In this document: positions 17,178 through 25,177 of the stretch, one piece after another
Layout of the letters: every line of letters starts with the position of its first letter
Position numbering within the stretch: position 1 is the stretch's first letter
Assembly: GCA_943913835.1 (NCBI GenBank)
Contig: CALTZU010000004.1
Coordinates: forward strand, 1-64,000
Source: an uncultured Rheinheimera sp.
GTDB taxonomy: Bacteria > Pseudomonadota > Gammaproteobacteria > Enterobacterales > Alteromonadaceae
Direction of reading: 5' to 3'
DNA length: 64,000 bases
The notes under the pieces: generated by a model
Told to the model about the DNA's origin: nothing
What the model saw: the letters and a program-made list of their open reading frames with translations, nothing else
The model's database searches: none
Made by a program: the position numbers and the translations under genes

Positions 17178-19673
17178 TTACTGCTGGCTGATTTTGCAGG
17201 CATCCAGTTTCCAGACTTTTTCTACATAATCCTCAATAGAACGGTCTGAAGTAAACTTACCCATCAAAGCGGTATTGAGGATAGCCTTTTTCGCCCAACC
17301 CGCCTGATCACGGTACCAGCCATCCACTTTTTCATGGGCTTTGACGTACGACTGGAAGTCTGCCAGAACTAAGTATGGATCACCCCCTTCCAGCAAACTG
17401 CGTTTAATAGCTGACAACTCCCCTGGTTTACCCGGTGTGAAGTAATCCGTTTCCAGCCAATCCAGAATAGCTTTGATTTCAGCATACTGATAATAGTAAT
17501 CCCAGCTATGATAGCCTTTGGCTTGCAGAGCTTTGACCTCGTCCACTGTCAAACCGAAGATCGAAATATTGTCCGGCCCAACTTCCTCAGCAATTTCTAT
17601 ATTGGCACCGTCAAGCGTACCTACAGTCACAGCACCATTTAACGCCAGTTTCATATTACCAGTACCAGAGGCTTCTTTACCTGCAGTAGAGATTTGCTCA
17701 GATACGTCAGCAGCAGGGATCATTTTTTCGGCCAGGGTGACACGGTAATTTGGCATAAAGACCACTTTCAAACGGTTTTTCACTCGTTTATCGTTATTGA
17801 TCTTCTCAGCCACTTTATTGATGGCGTAAATAATTTCTTTGGCCAGCTTGTAACCTGGGGCTGCTTTCGCACCAAACAGGAATACGCGTGGCACCATATC
17901 GTAATCCGGGTTTTGCAGAATACGACGGTACAAGGCCAGAATATGCAACAAGTTCAGATGTTGACGTTTGTATTCATGCAAACGTTTGATTTGAATATCA
18001 AAAATAGCATGAGGGTCGATGCTGATATTGGTCAGTTTCTTAACTACTGTCGCTAAATCAGCTTTGTTTTGCTGTTTAATCGCCATAAAGGCGTCCTGAA
18101 TGGCAGGATCATCAGCAAAGGCAGCAAATTTACTCAGCTGTTTTAAGTCACGTGGCCATTCGTCACCAATGGTTTCATCCAGCAACTTAGCTAAACGTGG
18201 GTTACAAGCTTTTAACCAGCGACGCGGCGTAACGCCATTGGTCACATTGGTAAATTTATCCGGCCATAACGCAACCATTTCTGGGAATAAATCTGATTTC
18301 ACTAACTCTGAGTGAATTTCTGCCACACCATTAACACGGAAAGAGCCCACAACAGACAAATGGCCCATACGTACCATTGGCTCATGGCCTTCTTCGATAA
18401 TAGACAGCTTACGTTTTTTATCGTTATCTCCGGGCCATAACACATCCACCTGCTCTACCAGGAAACGACGGTTAATTTCGTAAATGATTTCCAGGTGGCG
18501 TGGTAATACTTTTTCAAACAAGCGAACAGACCATTTTTCCAGAGCTTCCGGTAACAAGGTATGGTTAGTGTATGCAAAAACGTTCTGACAAATATTCCAG
18601 GCTTCGTCCCAGCTCATTTCCGCTCGATCGACCAGAATACGCATCAGCTCAGGAATAGCTACAGCTGGATGTGTATCATTCAACTGGATAGCCACTTGGT
18701 CTGAGAACTTACTCCAATCATCGCCATTAGCACGTTTGTAGCGACGAATAATGTCTTTCAACGAACAAGAACAGAAGAAATACTGCTGAATTAAACGCAA
18801 CTCTTTACCAGCGTCAGTTTCATCGTTTGGATAAAGCACTTTGGAGATGGTTTCAGCTTCTATATTCTGACGCGCTGCGTCAATGTAGCCACCCGAGTTA
18901 AATACGTCCCAGTTGAAGAAGTCGCTGGCGCGGCTCTCCCACAAACGTAATACGTTGACTGAGCTACCCTGATAACCCACGACCGGAATATCCCAAGGCA
19001 CACCTTTGATGATACGACCTGGGTGCCATACCTTTTTCATTTTACCTTGCAGGTCATAAGTAGTTTCTACGTAACCGTAGACAGAAATTTCCTGAATAGA
19101 TTCCGGACGGCAAATCTCCCACGGGTTGCCGTATTCACGCCAACTGTCCGGACGCTCGATTTGGCGACCATCAGAAAACTCTTGTTTAAACAAGCCATTT
19201 TCGTAATGAATACCATAACCTATGGCTGGATAATTTAGCGTCGCCATGGAGTCGATAAAACAGGCAGCTAAGCGCCCTAAACCGCCGTTACCCAAGGCCA
19301 TATCTTCTTCTTGATCTTCCAGATCAGCGATGTTCAGGCCAAGCTCTGCCAGGGCACTTTTTGCTGCATCATAGACGCCTAAGTTATGCAGGTTGTTACT
19401 GAACAACCGCCCCATAAGGTATTCAAGACTGAAATAGTGCACTGCACGGGTATTTTGTTGGTAATGCGTACGTTGGGTATTACGCAGGCCATCGTAGACA
19501 TATTCGTTAATCGCAGCACAAGTTGCACGCCACCAAGCCTGTGGACTGGCTTTATTAACATCAGTCCCAAGACTGCCGTGCAAATGTTTTATGATGCTGT
19601 TTTTCAATTCTTCCGTGCTCGGAAGGTCCGCAATAGCTACTGAAGCTTTTGCTTTAGTCGAAGTTTTTTTCAT
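17178..19673 (-). CDS. glgP: Glycogen/maltodextrin phosphorylase
   Basis: Releases glucose 1-phosphate from the non-reducing ends of glycogen using phosphate and pyridoxal phosphate. The 831-residue protein is a full-length GT35 phosphorylase with YFSLEYLMGRLFSNNL near the N terminus, LGNGGLGRLAACFIDS, the substrate region IDIQIKRLHEYKRQHLN equivalent, and the PLP-lysine motif EASGTGNMKLALNGA near residue 670. ATG 19673 is preferred over a TTG two codons upstream. It is grouped with pgm, which converts its product to glucose 6-phosphate, although each has its own terminator. A HexR-like sequence overlaps its candidate promoter. Confidence 0.96.
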   Translation of the reverse strand: MKKTSTKAKASVAIADLPSTEELKNSIIKHLHGSLGTDVNKASPQAWWRATCAAINEYVYDGLRNTQRTHYQQNTRAVHYFSLEYLMGRLFSNNLHNLGVYDAAKSALAELGLNIADLEDQEEDMALGNGGLGRLAACFIDSMATLNYPAIGYGIHYENGLFKQEFSDGRQIERPDSWREYGNPWEICRPESIQEISVYGYVETTYDLQGKMKKVWHPGRIIKGVPWDIPVVGYQGSSVNVLRLWESRASDFFNWDVFNSGGYIDAARQNIEAETISKVLYPNDETDAGKELRLIQQYFFCSCSLKDIIRRYKRANGDDWSKFSDQVAIQLNDTHPAVAIPELMRILVDRAEMSWDEAWNICQNVFAYTNHTLLPEALEKWSVRLFEKVLPRHLEIIYEINRRFLVEQVDVLWPGDNDKKRKLSIIEEGHEPMVRMGHLSVVGSFRVNGVAEIHSELVKSDLFPEMVALWPDKFTNVTNGVTPRRWLKACNPRLAKLLDETIGDEWPRDLKQLSKFAAFADDPAIQDAFMAIKQQNKADLATVVKKLTNISIDPHAIFDIQIKRLHEYKRQHLNLLHILALYRRILQNPDYDMVPRVFLFGAKAAPGYKLAKEIIYAINKVAEKINNDKRVKNRLKVVFMPNYRVTLAEKMIPAADVSEQISTAGKEASGTGNMKLALNGAVTVGTLDGANIEIAEEVGPDNISIFGLTVDEVKALQAKGYHSWDYYYQYAEIKAILDWLETDYFTPGKPGELSAIKRSLLEGGDPYLVLADFQSYVKAHEKVDGWYRDQAGWAKKAILNTALMGKFTSDRSIEDYVEKVWKLDACKISQQ

Positions 19674-19725
19674 TGCCAAATCCCGGTTTTTTTCGCGGTG
19701 AGCCGCTTTTTTTTATAACTATAGT

Positions 19726-19740
19726 TGTAGAAAAATTACA
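19726..19740. promoter_or_regulatory. Weak HexR-like site at glgP promoter
   Basis: TGTAGAAAAATTACA matches 12 of 15 positions of the recalled HexR consensus. On the minus strand it overlaps TTGTAA, a candidate -35 placed 18 bases from TATAAA. The leader that follows contains a GCGG/CCGC hairpin flanked by A-runs at about 19691-19718. Regulation is inferred and less certain than at pykA. Confidence 0.4.
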
Positions 19741-19777
19741 AAAATGACGGGCAATAGTCAAGAAATAGCAAAAATAA

Positions 19778-19817
19778 AGCCTGCTAACGTAATTTTATTA
19801 CAACGTGCTAACAGGCT
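19778..19817 (-). terminator. Terminator of pgm
   Basis: Long hairpin with outer stem AGCCTG/CAGGCT and further pairing between TTAGCA/CGTT segments, followed on the minus strand by TTATTTTT. It starts 12 bases after the pgm stop. Confidence 0.75.
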
Positions 19818-19828
19818 GTTTTCGAGGC

Positions 19829-21475
19829 TTAGATTGTTGAGAACACCGCATCAACAAAGGCTTTGGCGTCAGATTCAAGCTGCATCAGATGGTTTTGATC
19901 AACAAAACTTTCCAAATAAATTTTGTAACTATTTTCTGTACCAGAAGGCCGTGCAGCAAACCAGCCATTCTTAGTAACGACCTTTACACCACCTATATTA
20001 GCACCATTACCCGGTGCTTTTGTCAGCACCGCAAGTATTGCATCACCGGCTAATTCAGTTTGTTTTACACTGCTGACATCAAGGTTTTTCAATGCGGCTT
20101 TTTGTTCTGCCGAGGCTGATGCGTCCAAACGACGATATAAGGGCGAACCGAACTCTTTGGTCAAAGACTGATACTGCTGATAAGGGTCTACTCCGGTTTT
20201 TGCCAGCATTTCTGCTGCCAACAAGCCTAAAATGAAGCCGTCTTTATCTGTTGACCAGACAGTGCCATCAAACCTGAGAAAACTGGCTCCTGCACTCTCT
20301 TCACCACCAAAGGCAACTGTGCCTTTGTGTAGTCCATCAACAAACCATTTAAAACCTACAGGTACTTCGTAAACCTTGCGACCACGGCCTTCAGTTACTC
20401 TGTCGATTAACGCTGAAGACACTAGAGTTTTACCTATCAATAAATCTGACGACCAAAGCGGTCTGTTACTCAACAAATAGTTTATAGCCACGGCCAGATA
20501 ATGGTTTGGATTCATCAACCCCCCACTTCGTGTCACTATTCCGTGGCGGTCAAAATCAGGGTCATTACCTATGGCAACGTCAAATTGATCTTTAAGCTGG
20601 ATCAGGTTTGCCATAGCATAAGCAGATGAACAATCCATGCGGATTTTTCCATCTTTATCCAAAGGCATAAAGCTAAAAGCCGGGTCAACACGCTCATTAA
20701 CCACAGTAATATTCAGACCGTAAGTTTTGGCAATCACGGGCCAAAACGCTATGCCGGAACCACCCAAAGGATCAACACCTATTTTTATTCCGGCTTTGGC
20801 TATTGCGGCCATATCAATGACGTTAGCCAGGTCGTCAACATAAGGCTGAACATAGTCGATGCTGACACACAAGGGCGAGGCCAACGCAGCCTCATAACTC
20901 ACTAACTTGACTTCACTTAACTGCGCAGCCAAAAGGGTATTAGCGCGTTTTTGGATCCAATCTGTAGCGTCTGTATCAGCTGGTCCACCATGAGGTGGAT
21001 TGTACTTAATGCCACCATCTTCTGGTGGATTATGAGAAGGCGTAATAATCAGGCCGTCAGCCAGCCCCTCAGTTCGGCCTTTGTTGTAAGCTAAAATCGC
21101 ATGAGAGATTACAGGTGTTGGCGTAAAACCACCGGCCTGTTGGATATGCGTTTCTACCCCATTGGCTATCAACACCTGCAAGGCGCTGACGAAAGCAGCT
21201 TCAGATAAACCATGAGTATCTTTGCCGAGAAACAAAGGACCAGTAAAGCCTTGCCGCATGCGATATTCGGCTACAGCCTGAACTATGGCCAAAATGTGGT
21301 TTTCGTTAAAGGATTTAACTAAAGCGCCGCCTCTGTGTCCCGACGTGCCGAAGCTCACCTGCTGACTAACAACAGACACATCAGGTGTTAAGCTGTAGTA
21401 GGCCGCCATCAGTTGTGCAATATTAGGTAACATGGCCGCCGGTGCCGTCTGTCCAGCCAATGGATGTAAAGACAT
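19829..21475 (-). CDS. pgm: Phosphoglucomutase (alpha-D-glucose type)
   Basis: Interconverts glucose 1-phosphate and glucose 6-phosphate, linking glycogen synthesis and breakdown to glycolysis. The 548-residue protein aligns along its length with E. coli Pgm (546 aa): VSFGTSGHRGGALVKSFNE, the phosphoserine loop ITPSHNPPEDGG, the metal loop NDPDFDRHG, the sugar-binding FGGEESAGASFL and the phosphate-binding RPSGTEN at the C terminus. It starts 9 bases after the seqA stop, the same seqA-pgm operon as in E. coli. Confidence 0.96.
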   Translation of the reverse strand: MSLHPLAGQTAPAAMLPNIAQLMAAYYSLTPDVSVVSQQVSFGTSGHRGGALVKSFNENHILAIVQAVAEYRMRQGFTGPLFLGKDTHGLSEAAFVSALQVLIANGVETHIQQAGGFTPTPVISHAILAYNKGRTEGLADGLIITPSHNPPEDGGIKYNPPHGGPADTDATDWIQKRANTLLAAQLSEVKLVSYEAALASPLCVSIDYVQPYVDDLANVIDMAAIAKAGIKIGVDPLGGSGIAFWPVIAKTYGLNITVVNERVDPAFSFMPLDKDGKIRMDCSSAYAMANLIQLKDQFDVAIGNDPDFDRHGIVTRSGGLMNPNHYLAVAINYLLSNRPLWSSDLLIGKTLVSSALIDRVTEGRGRKVYEVPVGFKWFVDGLHKGTVAFGGEESAGASFLRFDGTVWSTDKDGFILGLLAAEMLAKTGVDPYQQYQSLTKEFGSPLYRRLDASASAEQKAALKNLDVSSVKQTELAGDAILAVLTKAPGNGANIGGVKVVTKNGWFAARPSGTENSYKIYLESFVDQNHLMQLESDAKAFVDAVFSTI

Positions 21476-21484
21476 AAACTCTCC

Positions 21485-22051
21485 TTATAACAAATCGCGG
21501 ATCCGTTCAACCTCTGCTGAACTGTAGCCTAATTTTGTGGCTACTTCAGTCAGCATCATTTTTTTACGCGTCGTATTGGAATTGGTAATAACCCAAAAAT
21601 CTGTATTTGGTATTGGCTTAGGGTTAGTACTGCTACCCGCTTCCAATAAACAAGCCTCAGATTGACCAAAATACAATCTGTTACGACCTTTAATTTCCAG
21701 TACCTGAGCAAAATCACCACGATGAGCGCGGGATAGCGCCGATAAAATAAACAAAAAGCGTCCAACCACGCTTTGCTCAGCAGATAAATCCTGTTGGCTA
21801 ATAAAATCAAACACAGAGCCAGATTTTTCTGCGGCGGCTGTTGCTACCACAGGTTTTTGTGCCAAAGGCTGAGGTATGACTTCAGAGACAACTTTAGCTA
21901 CAACTTTTGCAGCTGGCACGGCAGGAGCCTGAGTTTCAGTCAGACTAACAATCAGTAAACGGCGCAGAATATCAGAGGCGCTTTCACCAATCTGTTGGGT
22001 CTGACTGGCGATAAATTGATAAAGGTCGTCATCTATTTCGATGGTTTTCAT
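21485..22051 (-). CDS. seqA: Replication initiation regulator SeqA
   Basis: SeqA binds hemimethylated GATC sites and sequesters oriC after replication starts. This 188-residue version (E. coli 181) has the N-terminal oligomerisation part MKTIEIDDDLYQFIASQTQQ and ESASDILRRLL. A low-complexity Ala/Val/Pro linker follows (about 45-80), then the C-terminal DNA-binding domain with RGDFAQVLEIKGRNRLYFG, NTDFWVITNSNTTRKK and the terminal IRDLL. I chose ATG 22051 because family members begin MKTIE; longer frames upstream are not conserved. It is divergent from ybfF, as in E. coli. The linker is somewhat expanded. Confidence 0.94.
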   Translation of the reverse strand: MKTIEIDDDLYQFIASQTQQIGESASDILRRLLIVSLTETQAPAVPAAKVVAKVVSEVIPQPLAQKPVVATAAAEKSGSVFDFISQQDLSAEQSVVGRFLFILSALSRAHRGDFAQVLEIKGRNRLYFGQSEACLLEAGSSTNPKPIPNTDFWVITNSNTTRKKMMLTEVATKLGYSSAEVERIRDLL

Positions 22052-22171
22052 GAAGTTATTCCGCGTTTTTAATGTGAAGCCATTATATAAATACATAGTC
22101 GCTGACGCCAGCCAGCAGTTTTGATACCATGCCCTTAGTCGTAAAGTCTGGTCGTTAAGTCGGAAAAAATA

Positions 22172-22933
22172 ATGATATTACATACCGAGATCACAGGCCA
22201 AGGTCAAGCTATTGTATTGATCCACGGCCTTTTTGGTAGTTACGAGAACCTTGGCGTAATTGCCCGTGCTTTAGCAGATCAGTGGCAAGTGGTTAACCTT
22301 GATATGCGTAATCATGGCCGTTCTGGTTGGCACGATAACATGTCCTATGCTCTGATGGCAGACGATATCAAAAACACTCTGGATCATTTGGGGCTGGCTC
22401 AAGTTATTTTGTTAGGCCATTCAATGGGTGGAAAAATTTCAATGGAGTTTGCGCTGCGTTATCCAACAAGGGTCAGCAAACTGATACTGGCGGATATATC
22501 GCCGGTACAAAACAGACCAAGACACCTTGAAATATTATCTGCTCTGGAAAATATAAAACTTGATCAGCTCCACAGCAGACAACAGGCAGATCAGCAGCTT
22601 GCCTTAACTATCACTGAGGCTGGTGTACGGCAATTTTTGCTCAAAAGTTTATATAAAGAAGGCGACCAATTCCGTTGGCGTTTTAATGTCAAAGCTTTGG
22701 TAGCAAATTATCAGGAATTGTTAAAAGCTCCTGAGAGTAAAGGTCCTTATACTGGCCCTACTCTTTTTATTAAAGGCGCAGATTCAGATTACCTGCTGCC
22801 TGAACATCAAGGCGTTATTCAGCAACTTTTCCCTAATGGCAAAGCTAAAGTTATTATGGGTACGGGTCATTGGTTGCATGCCGAAAAGCCAGTGGCATTC
22901 AGTAAAATAGTCACAGATTTTTTATTGAGTTAA
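22172..22933 (+). CDS. ybfF: Alpha/beta-hydrolase esterase YbfF
   Basis: A 253-residue single-domain alpha/beta hydrolase. The oxyanion HG motif is LIHGLFGSYENLG, the nucleophile elbow is LLGHSMGGKISMEFA (serine about residue 91), and the catalytic histidine is in GTGHWLHAEKP near the C terminus. E. coli YbfF is an esterase active on short acyl and palmitoyl-CoA esters; the physiological substrate is unsettled. The start at 22172 has GGAAA upstream. The head-to-head arrangement with seqA is conserved in enterics, supporting the name. Confidence 0.9.
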   Translation: MILHTEITGQGQAIVLIHGLFGSYENLGVIARALADQWQVVNLDMRNHGRSGWHDNMSYALMADDIKNTLDHLGLAQVILLGHSMGGKISMEFALRYPTRVSKLILADISPVQNRPRHLEILSALENIKLDQLHSRQQADQQLALTITEAGVRQFLLKSLYKEGDQFRWRFNVKALVANYQELLKAPESKGPYTGPTLFIKGADSDYLLPEHQGVIQQLFPNGKAKVIMGTGHWLHAEKPVAFSKIVTDFLLS

Positions 22934-22996
22934 CGCAATTAATTCCTAATAAAACTGTGCTATAGTGCGCGCAATTTTTTCAGGCTATGGGTCGAT

Positions 22997-23194
22997 ATGA
23001 GTATTGAGCAGTTTGAGACTCTGGGTCTTTTTCTGGGTGTTGGCGCCCTGTATCTGTTTATTGTAATGGCAATTTGGGATGTGTTGAAGAAAAGCAACGC
23101 CCCAAGATTTGGCAAGATTTTTGTCTGGTTAGTGTTGTTTTTGTCGCCTGCAGTTTTTGTAGCTAAGGTGATCTTTGAGTATTTTGTCGAATAA
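22997..23194 (+). CDS. DUF2788 small membrane protein
   Basis: A 65-residue protein with two membrane segments (about 9-28 and 40-62) joined by the polar stretch DVLKKSNAPRFGK, typical of the DUF2788 family, whose function is unknown. A TATAGT candidate -10 at 22962-22967 precedes it. It is followed 14 bases later by ybfE and then fldA on the same strand, so the three probably form one operon. Confidence 0.82.
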   Translation: MSIEQFETLGLFLGVGALYLFIVMAIWDVLKKSNAPRFGKIFVWLVLFLSPAVFVAKVIFEYFVE

Positions 23195-23208
23195 ATGAGG
23201 TGCGCGAC

Positions 23209-23481
23209 ATGGCTAAAATAGCCACAGATCGCACAACCATAGATTTGTTTGCGCATGAAAAACGTCCCGGCCGGCCAAGGACTAACCCTCTGCCGCGGGA
23301 AGAACAGTTGAAGCTTAACAAGCGCAATCAAATTAAACGCGATCGAAGTAAAGGTTTAAAGCGTATAGAGTGCAAAGTGTCAGAACAGTTGTACGAACAA
23401 CTGAGTCTATCTGCACAGCAGCAGAATATGACACGTAGCGCCTATATAGAGTGGGTTTTAGAACAAGCGTTGACCAGGTAG
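23209..23481 (+). CDS. ybfE: YbfE-family (LexA-regulated in E. coli) protein
   Basis: A 90-residue protein closely matching E. coli YbfE: MAKIATDRTTIDLFAHEKRP, GRPRTNPL, LNKRNQIKRDRSKGLKRIE, then a ribbon-helix-helix-like end with MTRSAYIEWVLEQAL. The strand-helix-helix end and the basic N terminus suggest a small DNA-binding regulator, though the role is not established. ATG 23209 has GAGG upstream; an in-frame GTG at 23200 is less likely. In E. coli it is LexA-controlled, but I see no CTGT-N8-ACAG box here. The order ybfE-fldA-fur is conserved. Confidence 0.88.
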   Translation: MAKIATDRTTIDLFAHEKRPGRPRTNPLPREEQLKLNKRNQIKRDRSKGLKRIECKVSEQLYEQLSLSAQQQNMTRSAYIEWVLEQALTR

Positions 23482-23493
23482 AAGGCGAAAGTT

Positions 23494-24024
23494 ATGGCAA
23501 CAGTAGGTATATTTTTTGGAAGCGATACAGGCAACACTGAACATATCGCTAAAATGATTCAAAAAGAGCTTGGCAAGCATTTGTTTGACGTGATGGATAT
23601 TGCCAAAAGTACAAAAGAACAAATCGCCAGTTATGATTTGTTGCTGTTGGGTATTCCAACCTGGTACTACGGCGAAGCCCAATGTGACTGGGATGATTTT
23701 TTCCCTGAGCTGGAACACATCGACTTTAACAACAAGTTAGTGGCAATTTTTGGTTGCGGTGATCAGGAAGATTATGCTGAATATTTCCTCGATGCTATGG
23801 GTACTTTACGCGACATTATCGAACCAAAAGGCGCGATTATTGTTGGGCATTGGCCAACCAAAGGTTATAACTTTGTCGCATCCAAAGCACTGACGGACAA
23901 CGATCATTTCGTTGGTCTAGGCATAGATGAAGACCGCCAACCTGAACTGACTGAGCAACGCGTCAAGCAATGGTGTAAGCAGATTTATGATGAGCTGAGC
24001 TTAAAAGAGCTGGAAGCTTTATAA
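23494..24024 (+). CDS. fldA: Flavodoxin FldA
   Basis: A 176-residue long-chain flavodoxin, an FMN-carrying electron donor for enzymes such as biotin synthase, IspG/IspH and ribonucleotide reductase activation. The FMN phosphate loop is GSDTGNTEHIAK (residues 8-19). Flavin-flanking loops are GIPTWYYGEAQCDWDDF and FGCGDQEDYAEYFLDAMG, and KGYNFVASKAL is the later conserved segment. It is 12 bases after ybfE and ahead of fur, as in enterics. A hairpin follows. Confidence 0.95.
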   Translation: MATVGIFFGSDTGNTEHIAKMIQKELGKHLFDVMDIAKSTKEQIASYDLLLLGIPTWYYGEAQCDWDDFFPELEHIDFNNKLVAIFGCGDQEDYAEYFLDAMGTLRDIIEPKGAIIVGHWPTKGYNFVASKALTDNDHFVGLGIDEDRQPELTEQRVKQWCKQIYDELSLKELEAL

Positions 24025-24030
24025 TTTGCA

Positions 24031-24060
24031 AGGGGCAGAGTACGGTCTTTGCCCCATTTT
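24031..24060 (+). terminator. Probable terminator of fldA
   Basis: GGGGCA pairs with TGCCCC, with a G/C-containing extension and loop, followed by ATTTTA. The T-run is short, so strength is uncertain. Confidence 0.6.
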
Positions 24061-24073
24061 ACCGCTATATCCT

Positions 24074-24541
24074 CTAATCTCTATACTTTGGCTTTTTACG
24101 AATATAAACCTTACGTTTTACCTCGCAGACCAATTCACCTTTTGTATCCTTCACATGTACCACAAAATCCGGAAAATATTTATTGCCTGCGTCAGTGTGT
24201 TGTTTGATATGTTCAAGCTCTGAGTCTGACAACAAAAACTCGGCGGTTAACATACCGCGCCCTGGTGTAATGTAATTAATATCAGCCTGCTTATCCCACA
24301 CCATATACTCTTTACCTAAGGCCCCCATTAACATCAAGGGATAAATTGGGTCTGTCATTGCGAACATAGAACCGCCAAATTGACTACTATTGATATTGCG
24401 GGTCCAAGGACGGTTTTTCAGTATCACTTTGCAATATCTGTAATCCTGTGCCAACTCCACTACTTTGATGCCAGTAAAAAAAAACGGGGGCCACAAATTT
24501 AATAAATGCCGCATCACGGCCGGGTTAAATGCCCAACGCAT
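24074..24541 (-). CDS. DUF4442 hotdog-fold protein
   Basis: A 155-residue protein of the DUF4442 family, thioesterase-like hotdog proteins. Conserved elements seen are NPAVMRHLLNLWPPFFFTGIKV at the N terminus, NRPWTRNINSSQFGGSMFAMTDP around residues 43-65, and YITPGRGMLTAEF. An acyl-CoA or acyl-carrier substrate is possible, but activity is not established for the family. It is inserted on the opposite strand between fldA and fur, which are adjacent in E. coli. Confidence 0.8.
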   Translation of the reverse strand: MRWAFNPAVMRHLLNLWPPFFFTGIKVVELAQDYRYCKVILKNRPWTRNINSSQFGGSMFAMTDPIYPLMLMGALGKEYMVWDKQADINYITPGRGMLTAEFLLSDSELEHIKQHTDAGNKYFPDFVVHVKDTKGELVCEVKRKVYIRKKPKYRD

Positions 24542-24634
24542 AAGCTACCTCTGGTAAGACCTCTTTAGGCAAATTCTAACGCCTCGTTCGTGCTTTGTCA
24601 GCGCTTTCCCCTCAGCAAGGCACAGATTTATAGG

Positions 24635-24662
24635 TTGCTTCTGTCGTTAATGGCCTTATAAT
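24635..24662 (+). promoter_or_regulatory. Probable sigma-70 promoter of fur
   Basis: TTGCTT (24635-24640) and a perfect TATAAT (24657-24662) separated by 16 bases, 32 bases before the fur start codon. No convincing Fur box overlaps it. Confidence 0.7.
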
Positions 24663-24694
24663 CAATTGAAATTCAAGAAAGAGTAGAACTGTCC

Positions 24695-25135
24695 ATGTCA
24701 GATCATAATACCGAATTACGTAAAGCAGGCCTCAAGGTCACTTTGCCACGAGTGAAAATCCTCGATATTTTGCAAGATCCTAACCATCAGCACATCAGTG
24801 CTGAAGATGTATATAAGATTTTGCTTGAGTTAGGCGAAGATATTGGTCTGGCTACTGTTTATCGTGTATTAAACCAATTTGACGATGCTGGCATCGTCAC
24901 CCGCCATCATTTTGAAGGCGGTAAGTCTGTGTTCGAATTAAGCCGTATGGATCACCACGACCATTTGGTTTGTTTAAACTGCGGTAAAGTCATTGAATTT
25001 GAAGATGACGATATAGAGCGTAAGCAGCTGGAGATTTCTGAGAAAAACGGTATCAAGCTGACACACCACAGCCTATATCTGTACGGTGAATGTGTGGACA
25101 AGAAGTCCTGTGAAGAAAACCGTAACACGAAATAA
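24695..25135 (+). CDS. fur: Ferric uptake regulator
   Basis: Iron-responsive transcriptional repressor. The 146-residue protein has the winged-helix recognition part (LPRVKILDILQ, ISAEDVYKILLELGEDIGLATVYRVLNQFDDAGIV) and the dimerisation domain. Metal ligands visible are RMDHHDHLVCLNCGKVIEF (His/Cys) and the second Cys pair in the C terminus (ECVDKKSCEE). It has its own promoter and a strong terminator, and lies near fldA as in E. coli. Confidence 0.97.
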   Translation: MSDHNTELRKAGLKVTLPRVKILDILQDPNHQHISAEDVYKILLELGEDIGLATVYRVLNQFDDAGIVTRHHFEGGKSVFELSRMDHHDHLVCLNCGKVIEFEDDDIERKQLEISEKNGIKLTHHSLYLYGECVDKKSCEENRNTK

Positions 25136-25152
25136 TACATTCTTCATAGGGT

Positions 25153-25177
25153 AAAAGCCGGCTACGCCGGCTTTTTT
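25153..25177. terminator. Bidirectional terminator overlapping a coding end
   Basis: Perfect stem GCCGGC/GCCGGC with loop TAC, an A-run before it and TTTTTT after. It ends fur. The right arm and T-run lie within the last codons of the minus-strand ADP-ribosylglycohydrolase-like gene, whose stop is at 25162-25164. Confidence 0.92.

Noticed and set aside
19691..19718. Intrinsic terminator on the plus strand before glgP
   Set aside because: A GCGG/CCGC hairpin is followed by a T-run on the plus strand, but no plus-strand gene precedes it; more likely an A-rich leader hairpin of glgP.
22934..23208. LexA box for ybfE
   Set aside because: ybfE is LexA-controlled in E. coli, but no CTGT-N8-ACAG sequence is found upstream of ybfE or the preceding DUF2788 gene.
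24656..24680. Fur box in the fur promoter
   Set aside because: The AT-rich stretch after TATAAT has only scattered matches to GATAATGATAATCATTATC; not enough to call autoregulation.
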